This document shows positions 54,256-63,384 of a stretch of 64,000 nucleotides of DNA, piece by piece. The notes under the pieces were generated by a model that was given only the letters and a program-made list of their open reading frames with translations, had not been told where the DNA came from and made no database searches. The first letter of the stretch is position 1; the number at the start of each line of letters is the position of its first letter. Source of the stretch: Betaproteobacteria bacterium (GTDB lineage Bacteria; Pseudomonadota; Gammaproteobacteria; Burkholderiales; Usitatibacteraceae); assembly GCA_016720925.1 (NCBI GenBank), contig JADKJR010000001.1, positions 783,897-847,896 on the forward strand, written 5' to 3'. A program made the translations under genes and the position numbers.

Positions 54256-54789
54256 TCAAGGTACGAAACGCATCGCCAGCGGCTGGCCGCTCGCGCTTAC
54301 CAGCATTTCGGCCCGCAACGAATCGCCGGCAGACTGTGGATCGACCGGCACGCCATACGAGGCCAGCCACATGCGCGGCACGGCGGTCTCGATCAGTCGT
54401 GGCCGCGGCTCCAGTGCAATTTGCTCGAGTGACTGCAAGGCAATGAATGGTGTATCGGCGTACATCAGGGCACTCGCCGCGGTGAACGCGGAATGCGCGC
54501 CGGAATCAAGTGCAGGGCCGGCCATCGGTGTAAACACCATCCACGCCGATATGCAGGCGCTCGCCGCCAGCGCGAGCCCCGGCGCGAACCATTGCGCGAT
54601 AATTTCACTGCGGCGCTTGCCAGCGCGATGTCTGGAATGATGCGCTTTGAAAGCCGACATCAGTTGCGCCTCCAGCGGCGCTGGTGCCGCAAGTGACGCC
54701 GTGGCGGACTGAAGGGATGCAAGGCGCTCATCGAGCAACTTTTCCTGCTCGGGTGCGAGTGCGTTTATCGGGGTAAGTGTCGGGTTCAT
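54256..54789 (-). CDS. Probable anti-sigma factor, single membrane segment
   Basis: This 177-residue protein has a cytoplasmic-side N-terminus of about 70 residues (PINALAPEQEKLLDERLASL), one transmembrane helix near 70-90 (FAPGLALAASACISAWMVFT) and a C-terminal part that would be periplasmic. The four-base overlap with the upstream sigma gene and the single-helix topology are the usual signs of an anti-sigma factor. No zinc-binding HxxxCxxC motif is visible, so it is not of the ZAS type. Confidence 0.68.
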   Translation of the reverse strand: MNPTLTPINALAPEQEKLLDERLASLQSATASLAAPAPLEAQLMSAFKAHHSRHRAGKRRSEIIAQWFAPGLALAASACISAWMVFTPMAGPALDSGAHSAFTAASALMYADTPFIALQSLEQIALEPRPRLIETAVPRMWLASYGVPVDPQSAGDSLRAEMLVSASGQPLAMRFVP

Positions 54790-55424
54790 GATCTTGCCTC
54801 CTGTTGAGGCGATTGGGTTTGTCGCGCGTTCGAGGCGACCGTTTCGGGGAAATCCGGCTGTAGCAGTTCGAACAGTTTGGCGCGTGCTCGCGACAGGCGC
54901 GAACGTACGGTGCCGATATCGATATTGCAGATCTGCGCGATTTCGACATACGTGAGATCGTGCATCTCGTAGAGGATCACCACATCGCGATAATGGGGCG
55001 CCAACTGCTGGAGCGCGCGACGCACCATTTCCGCCTGTTCATGGTCAAGCAGCCGTTGCGCGGGTTGCGGCGCCGGATCGATGATGGTGTCCTCAATGTC
55101 TCCGGCGTCTTCATTTTCATGATGCTTGCGGGTCACATAACGGCTCTGTGCCGCGTCCCGTTTGAGCGCCAGGTTGCGCGCCACGCCAAACAGGAATCCT
55201 TGCAGCGCACCTCGCGCCGGATCGAATTTCAAGACATTGGAAAGCAGATTCATGAATATTTCCTGGACAATATCCGCCGCCGTATCCGGCGAGCCGCTGC
55301 GCAACAGCGCGAAGCGATATAGCGGCGCCTGATGCCGGCGGAACAGCGCTTCGAACGCGGTCGCATTGCCGCCACGCATCTCGGTTAGCAGCGCCAGATC
55401 TTCGGTGGGGTCGGTCAAGGACAT
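54786..55424 (-). CDS. RNA polymerase sigma-70 factor, ECF subfamily
   Basis: This 212-residue protein starts at ATG 55424 (MSLTDPTEDLALLTEMRGGN); a longer frame to 55664 runs through a REP element and is not family-like. Region 2: 'FEALFRRHQAPLYRFALLRS', 'DTAADIVQEIFMNLL', 'LQGFLFGVARNLALKR'. Region 4: 'QLAPHYRDVVILYEMHDLTY' then 'VEIAQICNIDIGTVRSRLSR'. It is followed by the putative anti-sigma gene (ATGA overlap) and the exported protein, giving a three-gene envelope-signalling operon with a terminator at 52922. Confidence 0.92.
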   Translation of the reverse strand: MSLTDPTEDLALLTEMRGGNATAFEALFRRHQAPLYRFALLRSGSPDTAADIVQEIFMNLLSNVLKFDPARGALQGFLFGVARNLALKRDAAQSRYVTRKHHENEDAGDIEDTIIDPAPQPAQRLLDHEQAEMVRRALQQLAPHYRDVVILYEMHDLTYVEIAQICNIDIGTVRSRLSRARAKLFELLQPDFPETVASNARQTQSPQQEARS

Positions 55425-55524
55425 GTTTTTTTCGGGAGATTTCCTGTATTCCGGCGCGGGGCCGAAAAAGTTCCTGTGGGTTTCCGTATGGCAGGGTAAA
55501 GTTTTTACCGGTTTTTGCGCGTGA

Positions 55525-55598
55525 CGCCAAGCACAAGCGCTGGCGAGCCTCTCCGGCCATAAATGGCTTAGACACCGCGCCAGTGCTTGTGTTTGGCG
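55525..55598. repeat. REP-like palindrome, copy H
   Basis: CGCCAAGCACAAGCGCTGGC and GCGCCAGTGCTTGTGTTTGG around a centre with GGCCATAAATGGC. It is the longest well-paired copy at about 74 bp. It lies in the 333-bp gap between the divergent sigma gene and the small gene at 55758, where I see no other gene. Confidence 0.85.
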
Positions 55599-55757
55599 TT
55601 GTAGCCTGGCGCGGGCACGCGTTTTTGCATGCGCAAGTCCCACCCGCTCGGGTAGGGACAGCAAGCCGCTTCCACGGCATTATTCCTGCAAATGCGCGGG
55701 CTCTGGCAAGCCGGCGCACGACGATCAATGCGAAAGTAACAACCCAGGAAGCCGGAC

Positions 55758-56096
55758 ATGAATTCACTGACACAAATACTTGAAGAAGCGCGCGCAATGC
55801 AGTTGCGCAATGGGTTCAGCATGCGTGAAGCACTGGCGATCGCCATGGCCAGACGGCGGCGATTGAGCCACATGCCGGAAGCCAGCCTCGAAGAAGGCGG
55901 CCCGGTGCCGCTGCGGATTCAGATGCCGGCGGCGTTGAGCCTGGATGCGCTCTTGCCACGCGACCGCGAACCGACCATCGAGGAGATTCGCGAAGCGTGG
56001 AAGGAATGCGTCGAGCAATCCAGCCTTTATGGGGGTGCGGAACGCTACGAAGTCGTTCCGGAGACTTCCGCTGACATACATGCGGAAAAAGCGTGA
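55758..56096 (+). CDS. Hypothetical protein, 112 aa
   Basis: ATG 55758 follows AGGAAGC. The 112-residue product is helical at the start (MNSLTQILEEARAMQLRNGF, 'MREALAIAMARRRRLS') and acidic towards the end ('PTIEEIREAWKECVEQSSLY'). No signal or membrane segment. I recognise no family. It is directly followed by the membrane protein at 56129 and probably shares its transcript. Confidence 0.6.
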   Translation: MNSLTQILEEARAMQLRNGFSMREALAIAMARRRRLSHMPEASLEEGGPVPLRIQMPAALSLDALLPRDREPTIEEIREAWKECVEQSSLYGGAERYEVVPETSADIHAEKA

Positions 56097-56128
56097 ATCC
56101 CTCGGCGGCGGCATCTGAAGAGGACATC

Positions 56129-56660
56129 ATGGCCATTCGCATCACCAAAGCGCCCCCGCGATTTTTCGTGGCCCTGGTCAGCGGCGGCCTGGTCGCGGGC
56201 GTGCTGGTGTTCCTCGCGGTCCAGGCCACACCCATCCTGGGCTGGATCCTTTGGGCAGTCGTCATTGCCACTGTTGGTATTTGCGTGATGCTTTGGTGCA
56301 AATTCGAATTTGCCAAGTTGCGGCAGACCGAAGAGGAGAACCGCACAGCGACGCGGCAAAAGGAATCGGACCGGACCAAGGCGGAGTTGCGGCGGCAACG
56401 TGGTCTGCGCCGAACTGAACTAATGGCGAAATACGCAGGCGATCAAAACCTCGTGGAACGCATTGTGCAGGGGTTTTATTGGGAAGGGCAGACGGCCGGC
56501 CAGCTCAAGGATTCCCTTGGCAACCCCGCGGATATCGCCGCCAGATCCTCAGCGCAAGCGCAATGAAATCTGGAAGTATCACGCGACCGGCGGTGATCGG
56601 TATGCGCTATGGATTGAACTGGAAGATGATTTGGTCGTGCAGTGGGAAGAGCGCGTGTGA
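56129..56660 (+). pseudogene. Small membrane protein with coiled coil, frameshift near 56540
   Basis: ATG 56129 has GAGGA five bases upstream; a GTG at 56093 overlapping the previous stop is the alternative. Two transmembrane helices ('FFVALVSGGLVAGVLVFLAV', 'LGWILWAVVIATVGICVMLW') precede a charged helix (KLRQTEEENRTATRQKESDR) and a soluble end. The first frame stops at 56566. Moving one base forward near 56540 joins 'LKDSLGNPADI' to 'PDPQRKRNEIWKYHATGGDR' and 'YALWIELEDDLVVQWEERV', a natural C-terminus ending at 56660. The 'K.EIWKY......R.L.I.L....V..W' pattern also occurs at the end of other small bacterial proteins. Joined length is about 176 residues; function unknown. Confidence 0.65.
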
Positions 56661-56713
56661 GTGAGGGTAGCCAGCATGCCATGGCACGCGCACCAGGGCA
56701 ATTTGCGGCTTGT

Positions 56714-58558
56714 CTAAGGCAGTGGCGATCCTGCCTGCCAATGGTTATTTTCCATTTCATCAAGTAACGCAGACAGTTCCAGGCGCGCTGCTGATTGATG
56801 AATCGGCAACACCAGCACATCACCGGGTTGTGCCCAGCGCAATAAATAGCGTGCAGCGTCGAATTCGTCAGCTTCAACATGAATGTTGTCGGTTGGAAAG
56901 CCGGCGGCGAGCAAGCCCGCTCTCAATAGCGCCGGCACGTCACCCAGCTTGCGTCCGCGCAGCATGCTGGTGATTTCCTTGATCACGACATAGTCCGGCT
57001 GAAACGTGGCGGCGGTATGTGCCAGTTTATTGATGGCTTCATTGCCACGATTGCCGGCCTGGCCGAGCAGGAGGCCGACGCGACCCTCGATTCCGGTTCT
57101 GGAAATCTGTTGGAGGCGAATCGTGTCGCCGCCGACCAATAATTTCGCCAATCCATCCGGATTGTGCGCATAGTCGATGAGCACCGTGGTATCGGCGAGA
57201 GTCCAGTGATCGAGCCGTCCGGGGTTGTCGTGCCGCGTGCCACCAAACCGTTGGAGTTCGGCGGCGATGACGGCCGGTGTCACGCCGCTTGCCGACGCGG
57301 CCAATGCCGCCGCGGCAATATTGGCGACATTGAAGTGCGCCGCGCCATTCAGCGTCAGCGGCATTTTCCGAATGTCGCCGAGCGAAGTGCGGACGCCGAT
57401 ATCGGTAAGCCATAGCTGGTCATCGACAAGCCCGCAGGTCGAGCCGCCTGCATTTCGATGTGCCACCAAAGCAGGATGCGCGTCGTCAAACGCAAACAGG
57501 GCAACCTTGCAAACCTGACCCGCCGCGCGCGCCAGCAATAGCGGATCGTCCGCATTGAGTACCAGTGTGCCGCTCGTGCCCAGCGCATGCGCGACCACCA
57601 GCTTGACCTCCGCAAGATCCTCAAGCGTATCGATGCCGTATTCACCAAAATGATCGGCGCTGATGTTGGTGACGATGGCCACGTCAGCGCGCTCGACCGC
57701 CAATCCGCGCCGCAGGAGGCCGCCGCGCGCTGTCTCCAGCACCGCCGCCGCGACGCGGGTATCACGCAATACCAGGCGCGCCCCCGCAGGCCCCGAAAAA
57801 TCGCCCTCACCGGCATGCTGCCCGCCGATCATCACGCCTTCCGTGCTCGAATACCCGACGCGGTTCCGATACCTGGAATCGCTCGCCTGAATCAGCGCCG
57901 CCAGCAAACGTACGGTGGTGGTCTTGCCATTGGAGCCGGTGACGATGAGGGTGGGCACATCATGCAGCAATTGCCAGGGTACGCTGCCGGCATTGGGCAA
58001 ATCCAGCACGGGCCAGGTGCGGCTGCCGGCGCCGGCGCCAAGCGAGACTTCGCTGTCGTCGGCAAGAACGGGTATGCCGCGCCGCCGGGCCTCATCACGC
58101 AATGCCGCCAACGAAGGATTCTTCTCCACACCCGCGCGTGCGGCAAATGCCGCGACCACCAGGGAAAAGTCGCTGCCCAGTGGATGCAGTTGATCGAATG
58201 GCGGATTGGTGATGCGCTCGACGCCTGGCGCAAAGATCCCGCTCGCCTGTTCCCACGCCCATTCGTTGACTTCGGTTGCGGTGAAGAGCGCGTCGACGGG
58301 TGCGGAAATGGCCAGCAGTGTGCCGCTGGCGTATCGATGCGCAACGGCGGGGCCATCAGGCCATCCCATTGCCGCACGCAGCGCCGTGACCGACGCGCGC
58401 CAATGCTCGTGGGCGTCCGCATTCTGGGCCGTGGGACCAAGCGCTTCGAGTACGGCGCCGGAGCCGGCGAAGAAACGGTTGTGACCCGTGAGGCGGCGCG
58501 AATCGGCAAAGCAGGGGTTTGATTCGGGCGGTTCGCCGCCTGACAGTGGTGTATTCAG
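56714..58558 (-). CDS. Mur-ligase-family partner of cyanophycin synthetase (CphA'-like)
   Basis: The family similarity begins with 'FADSRRLTGHNRFFAG' near 58500, upstream of the first ATG (58369). No ATG, GTG or TTG precedes it in frame. A CTG at 58558 overlapping the cphA stop (CTGA) fits best and gives 614 residues, but a lost base is also possible. After an N-terminal domain of about 200 residues come the ATP-binding loop VTGSNGKTTTVRLL, 'LETARGGLLRRGLAVERADV' with 'TNISADHFGEYGI', and a ligase C-terminal domain ('VLIDYAHNPDGLAKLL'). There is no ATP-grasp domain, unlike CphA. Betaproteobacteria such as Ralstonia eutropha carry such a second gene (cphA') beside cphA. Its reaction is not settled. 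Confidence 0.75.
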   Translation of the reverse strand: MNTPLSGGEPPESNPCFADSRRLTGHNRFFAGSGAVLEALGPTAQNADAHEHWRASVTALRAAMGWPDGPAVAHRYASGTLLAISAPVDALFTATEVNEWAWEQASGIFAPGVERITNPPFDQLHPLGSDFSLVVAAFAARAGVEKNPSLAALRDEARRRGIPVLADDSEVSLGAGAGSRTWPVLDLPNAGSVPWQLLHDVPTLIVTGSNGKTTTVRLLAALIQASDSRYRNRVGYSSTEGVMIGGQHAGEGDFSGPAGARLVLRDTRVAAAVLETARGGLLRRGLAVERADVAIVTNISADHFGEYGIDTLEDLAEVKLVVAHALGTSGTLVLNADDPLLLARAAGQVCKVALFAFDDAHPALVAHRNAGGSTCGLVDDQLWLTDIGVRTSLGDIRKMPLTLNGAAHFNVANIAAAALAASASGVTPAVIAAELQRFGGTRHDNPGRLDHWTLADTTVLIDYAHNPDGLAKLLVGGDTIRLQQISRTGIEGRVGLLLGQAGNRGNEAINKLAHTAATFQPDYVVIKEITSMLRGRKLGDVPALLRAGLLAAGFPTDNIHVEADEFDAARYLLRWAQPGDVLVLPIHQSAARLELSALLDEMENNHWQAGSPLP

Positions 58559-61389
58559 TCGTCGCTTTCTTTGACGAATCGCAGGCCGCGTTCGTCACGG
58601 ATAAATCCCGCTGCTTCGATAGAGGCATCGCCTGCGGTGGGAGCATCTTGTTCTTCCGGCGTTGCCTTGCGGCTTTCGCTTGTACGTGTGCCTGGTTTTG
58701 GCGCGGATGTCCCCCTGTCCGTTGAATGCGGGGCCGTCGCGCCCGCTGGCCGGAATTTGGTGACCTGCTTCCATGAACGCGCCAGTGCATCCGCAAAAAT
58801 CAGTAGCAGGTCGCCGTGTTTGCCCATGTTCAAAGCGGCGTCGATCGCATCCTGCTCGTCGGGAATGATGCGGATGTTGCTCTCCTGCACGCCGCGCGCA
58901 CGCAGGACCTTGGCAATCATGCCAGGAATCTCGTCGCCGTCACGGCCGCGCAGCGAATCATCACGGCGGCAGATGTAGTGATCGAAGCGGCCCGCAACCG
59001 CCGCTGCGATGGCGGTCACATCTTCATCGCGCCGGTCGCCAGGCGCTGAGATGACGACAATACGCCGCCCCTGTACATCAAGCCTTCCGGCCAGATCCGC
59101 CATCACGCCGACCGCATGCGCGTTGTGGCCATAGTCGAAGATCACCTTGAACGGATGTTCGTCGAACACATTCATCCGACCCGGCGCCTGGTAAAAAGTG
59201 GTGTCGAACGTGCGCAGGCCCTGGCGGATGGCATCGAGCTTGATGCCGAGCGAGAACGCCATGGCCGCCGCGAACATCGCGTTTTGCACGTTGTGCATGG
59301 CGCGGCCCTCGAGAGTGGCCGGGATGAGATGGGTCCACATCAGCGGGATGTGTCCACCCTTGTCGTAAATCGTGATCATTTGGCCATTGACGCCGGCTTC
59401 GAGCGCGCAGGCGCGGCCACCGGCGCGAATGTGCTCGCGCACCACCGCGTGCTGCGGGTTAAGCGTGACGTAGCAGATGCTCTTCGCTTCGGTGTCGGCC
59501 GACATTTTGATGACGTTGACGTCGTCGGCGTTGAGCACTGCGCAATCCTTCGCGACTTCGACGATGATGCGTTTGACTTCGGCCAGTTGCTCAAGTGTGT
59601 CGATGCCTTTCATGCCGAGGTGGGCGGCCTCCACATTGAGCACGGCGCCGACATTGATGATCGGCACGCCCATGCCCGCGCGCAGCAGGCCGCCGCGGGC
59701 AATTTCCAGGATGGCGATGTCGACCCGCGTGTCCGCGAGCACCATGCGCGTCGCCACCGGCCCGGTCATGTCACCTTCGACGGTGCGCTGGCCGTCGATG
59801 TACACGCCGTCGGTGGTGGTGAGCCCCGGCGTGTAGCCAGCCATCTTGGTGATGTGGGCCAGCATGCGCGCGGTGGTGGTCTTGCCGTTGGTGCCGGTGA
59901 TGCCGGCGATCGGCACGCGCGACGGTGTGCCGGCGGGGAACAGCATGTCGATCACCGGCCCGGCCACGTCGCGCGGCGTGCCTTCGGAGGGCGCCACGTG
60001 CATGCGGAATCCAGGTGCGGCATTGACTTCGCAAATGCCGCCGCCGACCTGCTTGTAGCTTTCGGTGATATCGGGGCTCAGGAAATCGACGCCGCCAACA
60101 TCCAGGCCGATGGCCGTGATCGCGCGCACCGCCATGTCGCGATTGTCGGGATGAATTACGTCGGTCACGTCGGTGGCCGTGCCGCCGGTGGAGAGATTGG
60201 CGGTGGAGCGCAGCATCACCACTTGCCCGCTCGTCGGGATGGAATCCGGCGTCATGTCCACGCGTGTGAGCATCATGTCCGCCTGCTCGTCGAGTTCGAT
60301 CCGGGTCATAACTTTTTCATGGCCGATGCCGCGACGCGGGTCCTTGTTCACCGCATCGACCAGTTGTCGAATGGTGGAGATGCCGTCACCCACCACGTGG
60401 CCGGGCGTGCGTCGGGTGGCGGCAATCAGCTCGCCATTCACCACGAGCAGGCGGTGGTCGTCACCGGTCAAATAGGTTTCCACAATGACCGACGAAGAGT
60501 GTTGTTCCGCCGCGGCAAATCCGGCACGGACTTCTTCCTCGTTCGTCAGGTGAATTGAAATGCCGCGACCGTGATTGCCGTTGTACGGTTTGGTGACCAC
60601 CGGATAGCCGAGGCGTTTCGCGGCCGATACCGCACGATCCGCCGAGCGCACCAACTCCTGGCGCGGCACCGGCAACCCGCGCATCGCGAGAATCTTGTTG
60701 GTCTCTTCCTTGTCGCCCGCCAGTTCCACCGCGATGTAACTGGTGCGGCCGGTCACCGTCGCCTGGATGCGCTGCTGCCATTTGCCGTACCCGAGCTGGA
60801 TCAGCGATTGCTCATTCATCCGCAGCCACGGGATGCCGCGCTGTTCCGCCGCGCGCACCAGCGATGCCGTCGATGGCCCCAACGCACGCCGCTGCGAGTA
60901 ACGAATGTACTCGTCGCGCGCCTGCGGCCACGCCCAGCCTTCGGGCAACGCATTGGCGGGCCGAAGGTTTTCCGGCAGTAGCGAACACAGCAATTTCAGC
61001 GCCAGTTCGCCGGCTTCGATGCCTTCGTCTTTTTGCGCGTATTCGTATATCACGCTATAAACGCCGGGACGATCGGTGCTGCGGGTTTTGCCGAAGGTAA
61101 CGTCTTCGCCAGCGACATTCTGCAATTCGATCGCCACATGTTCGAACACGTGCCCAAGCCACGTGCCATCGCCTTCCAGCATGCGGCGGATCAGGCCACC
61201 GGGTTCGCGGTAAGAGCAGCCGTGCTCCTGCAGGCTGGGGAGGGCGGCGACCAATTCCAGGACATAGCTTGTGCCGAGCCTGCCAGTGGGCCAGTCTTCC
61301 AGCGGCCCGAGATCGAGATCCAGCCGGATCACCGGAAAATGCGCATACAGCGACGGCCCCACATACACCGAACGATCGAGAATACGCAT
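58555..61389 (-). CDS. cphA: Cyanophycin synthetase
   Basis: This 944-residue enzyme polymerises aspartate and arginine into the nitrogen store cyanophycin, using ATP. N-terminal domain: 'VYVGPSLYAHFPVIRLDLDL', 'GHVFEHVAIELQ'. The ATP-grasp domain follows ('GYPVVTKPYNGNHGRGISIH', 'DHRLLVVNGELIAATRRTPG', 'GGICEVNAAPGFRMH'). The Mur-ligase domain has P-loop GITGTNGKTTTARML, 'EIARGGLLRAGMG' and 'FDYGHNAHAVGVMADLAG'. Normal CphA length is about 870-900. The extra 60 or so C-terminal residues (from 'GATAPHSTDRGTSAPKPG') are Pro/Ser/Thr-rich and look disordered. It lies 10 bp behind the cyanophycinase gene and overlaps the partner ligase. Confidence 0.95.
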   Translation of the reverse strand: MRILDRSVYVGPSLYAHFPVIRLDLDLGPLEDWPTGRLGTSYVLELVAALPSLQEHGCSYREPGGLIRRMLEGDGTWLGHVFEHVAIELQNVAGEDVTFGKTRSTDRPGVYSVIYEYAQKDEGIEAGELALKLLCSLLPENLRPANALPEGWAWPQARDEYIRYSQRRALGPSTASLVRAAEQRGIPWLRMNEQSLIQLGYGKWQQRIQATVTGRTSYIAVELAGDKEETNKILAMRGLPVPRQELVRSADRAVSAAKRLGYPVVTKPYNGNHGRGISIHLTNEEEVRAGFAAAEQHSSSVIVETYLTGDDHRLLVVNGELIAATRRTPGHVVGDGISTIRQLVDAVNKDPRRGIGHEKVMTRIELDEQADMMLTRVDMTPDSIPTSGQVVMLRSTANLSTGGTATDVTDVIHPDNRDMAVRAITAIGLDVGGVDFLSPDITESYKQVGGGICEVNAAPGFRMHVAPSEGTPRDVAGPVIDMLFPAGTPSRVPIAGITGTNGKTTTARMLAHITKMAGYTPGLTTTDGVYIDGQRTVEGDMTGPVATRMVLADTRVDIAILEIARGGLLRAGMGVPIINVGAVLNVEAAHLGMKGIDTLEQLAEVKRIIVEVAKDCAVLNADDVNVIKMSADTEAKSICYVTLNPQHAVVREHIRAGGRACALEAGVNGQMITIYDKGGHIPLMWTHLIPATLEGRAMHNVQNAMFAAAMAFSLGIKLDAIRQGLRTFDTTFYQAPGRMNVFDEHPFKVIFDYGHNAHAVGVMADLAGRLDVQGRRIVVISAPGDRRDEDVTAIAAAVAGRFDHYICRRDDSLRGRDGDEIPGMIAKVLRARGVQESNIRIIPDEQDAIDAALNMGKHGDLLLIFADALARSWKQVTKFRPAGATAPHSTDRGTSAPKPGTRTSESRKATPEEQDAPTAGDASIEAAGFIRDERGLRFVKESDD

Positions 61390-61399
61390 GATTTGTCCC

Positions 61400-62254
61400 T
61401 TATTTTTTTGTTCGAGCCAGTGAGCCTGCCGAGGCTTGCCGCGTATGGAGATTGAATGTCGCCCCGGCGATCAGGATGTGGATCGAGATACCGAGCATGC
61501 ACACCGGCTGCCCTTCTGCGGCAGTATCCATCGACGAGAACTCGATACCCGACGCATCAACCACGGTAATGCTGCCGCTGCCCGCGGCTTCGAGCGTATT
61601 GTCCGGGCCGATGAATGCCGCCGTGTCTTCGTCCAGCCCCAGGCCAATAGCGAATGGATTGAACGCCAGCGCCGCCAGCAGGCGACCCAGCCGGTCGCGC
61701 TGGCGAAAATGCTGGTCAATGATGAAGCGGTTGGTCAGCCCGAGCCCGGGGGCCAGGCGCACCGCGCCCGCGACCGGGCTGGCGCCTTCTTCACCGAAGG
61801 CGATCATGTGTTCGCTGATGAACGCCGCGCCCGCGCTGGTGCCCGCCATGTGTACGCCACCGGCGTTCATCAGCCGCAGTGCCTTTGCCACCGAGGTGCC
61901 GCCGAGAATGGTGGAAAGCCGCAATTGATTGCCGCCGGTGAAAAATACGCCGGTCGCCGATTCCAGCCGCTTGAGCCGGCTGGGTTCTTCGCAATCGCGT
62001 CGCGTATCGAAATCCATCGCCGTGACACGCGCAACACCAAGTTCGCGGAATATGCGCTCGTAGCGCGCACCGGTATCGGCCAACTGGCTGGCTGTCGGGA
62101 TGACCACAATATCGGCGTCTCCACTGGCGCCACAAAGCTCCACAAACCGCCGCAGTATCTGCGGGGAATTTTCTTTTTCTTCGGCGCCCCGATGGGAATG
62201 ATCCACCACGTTCCGCGCCCTCGGCGACCTTGCTTGGCATTCGTACGGCTCCAT
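61400..62254 (-). CDS. cphB: Cyanophycinase (peptidase S51)
   Basis: The product degrades cyanophycin to beta-Asp-Arg dipeptides. Family features are 'PQILRRFVELCGASGDADIV' then 'VIPTAS', FFTGGNQLRL, the nucleophile elbow AGTSAGAAF, 'RDRLGRLLAALA' and 'GLGLDEDTAAFI'. The N-terminus is uncertain. From ATG 62254 the protein reads MEPYECQARSPRARNVVDHS before HRGAEEKENS. One more G in the run at about 62192-62195 would replace this with GTWWIIPIGGAEEKENS, which is what the family shows (IIGGAE.K), but then no start codon is evident. First gene of the operon cphB-cphA-second ligase. Cytoplasmic; no signal peptide. Confidence 0.85.
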   Translation of the reverse strand: MEPYECQARSPRARNVVDHSHRGAEEKENSPQILRRFVELCGASGDADIVVIPTASQLADTGARYERIFRELGVARVTAMDFDTRRDCEEPSRLKRLESATGVFFTGGNQLRLSTILGGTSVAKALRLMNAGGVHMAGTSAGAAFISEHMIAFGEEGASPVAGAVRLAPGLGLTNRFIIDQHFRQRDRLGRLLAALAFNPFAIGLGLDEDTAAFIGPDNTLEAAGSGSITVVDASGIEFSSMDTAAEGQPVCMLGISIHILIAGATFNLHTRQASAGSLARTKK

Positions 62255-62390
62255 GTCGATTGGTACGAGATAATGCCATTGGCAGCGAACGAGCGCCAAA
62301 CCCGGCAGAAATCATATTTCCGGAATTAGCCGTTTCATCCCGTTCGCTCCGCCCCATTCGTATAAACTACGACGCTTTTCGCGGGGCTAT

Positions 62391-63293
62391 ATGTGGTTCA
62401 GAAATTTACAGGTTTATCGCTTTCCCGCGCCGTGGGATATCAACGCTTCCAGCCTTGAAGAGCAACTCGGCCGCCAGGTGTTTCGCGCGGCGAGCGGGTT
62501 CGAAATGCAGACGCAGGGCTGGGCATCACCGCGCGACGATGGCGGACTGGTGCACACGGTTCATGGTCAGATGCTGATTTCGCTTTGCACGGAAAAGAAG
62601 CTGCTGCCGGCATCGGTGATCAAGGAAGTCACCCGCGAAAAGGCAATTGAAGCCGAAGAACGGCAAGGCTTCAAACCCGGACGCAAACAATTGCGCGACC
62701 TCAAGGAACAAGTCACCGATGAACTCCTGCCACGCGCCTTCAGCGTGCGGCGCCGCACCGGCATCTGGATCGATCCGGCAAATGGCTGGCTGGTGATTGA
62801 CTCCAGCTCTCCCGGCAAGGCCGACGAAATCGTCACCCTGTTGAACAAATCGATCGACGACTTCGTGGTTGAGCGCCTCGACACCGTCACGTCGCCGGGC
62901 GCCGCCATGACCGCGTGGCTCGCCAATGACGATGTGCCGCCGGGATTCACGATCGATCAGGATACCGAGCTGCAATCGCCGGTCGAGGAAAAAGCCACGG
63001 TGCGCTTTGTGCGTCACGCGCTCGACGCCAAGGAAGTGCAGCGCCACATTGCGGCCGGCAAGCAGTGCACGCGCCTCGCACTCACATGGGCAGAACGCGT
63101 GTCATTTGTCCTGACCGATACGCTGGTCCTGAAGCGCGTCGCGCCCGTTGATGTGATTCGCGAGACCGAAGATGGGCAGGCACAAAACGACGACGAGCGT
63201 TTCGACGCGGATTTCACGCTGATGACGGGTGAATTGCAGCGCATGATGGCGGACCTGGTGGAGGCGCTGGGTGGCGTGACGCCCGGAAAGTAG
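62391..63293 (+). CDS. rdgC: Recombination-associated protein RdgC
   Basis: A full-length 300-residue RdgC: MWFRNLQVYRFPAPWDI, 'HGQMLISLCTEKKLLPASVI', 'RDLKEQVTDELLPRAFSVRR', 'CTRLALTWAERVSFVLTDTL' then 'VLKRVAPVDVI', and 'DADFTLMTGELQRMMADLVE'. RdgC forms a ring dimer on double-stranded DNA and restrains RecA-mediated exchange. It is divergent from the cyanophycin operon with about 136 bp between start codons. Confidence 0.95.
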   Translation: MWFRNLQVYRFPAPWDINASSLEEQLGRQVFRAASGFEMQTQGWASPRDDGGLVHTVHGQMLISLCTEKKLLPASVIKEVTREKAIEAEERQGFKPGRKQLRDLKEQVTDELLPRAFSVRRRTGIWIDPANGWLVIDSSSPGKADEIVTLLNKSIDDFVVERLDTVTSPGAAMTAWLANDDVPPGFTIDQDTELQSPVEEKATVRFVRHALDAKEVQRHIAAGKQCTRLALTWAERVSFVLTDTLVLKRVAPVDVIRETEDGQAQNDDERFDADFTLMTGELQRMMADLVEALGGVTPGK

Positions 63294-63384
63294 CTTCCGC
63301 AAGCGTGGCGGATCTTTTTGCCGCGCATCGGTTCCGCCCGCTACACTTCGTGTCTTCGACTCGATGGAATCGTGAGGGCACAAC

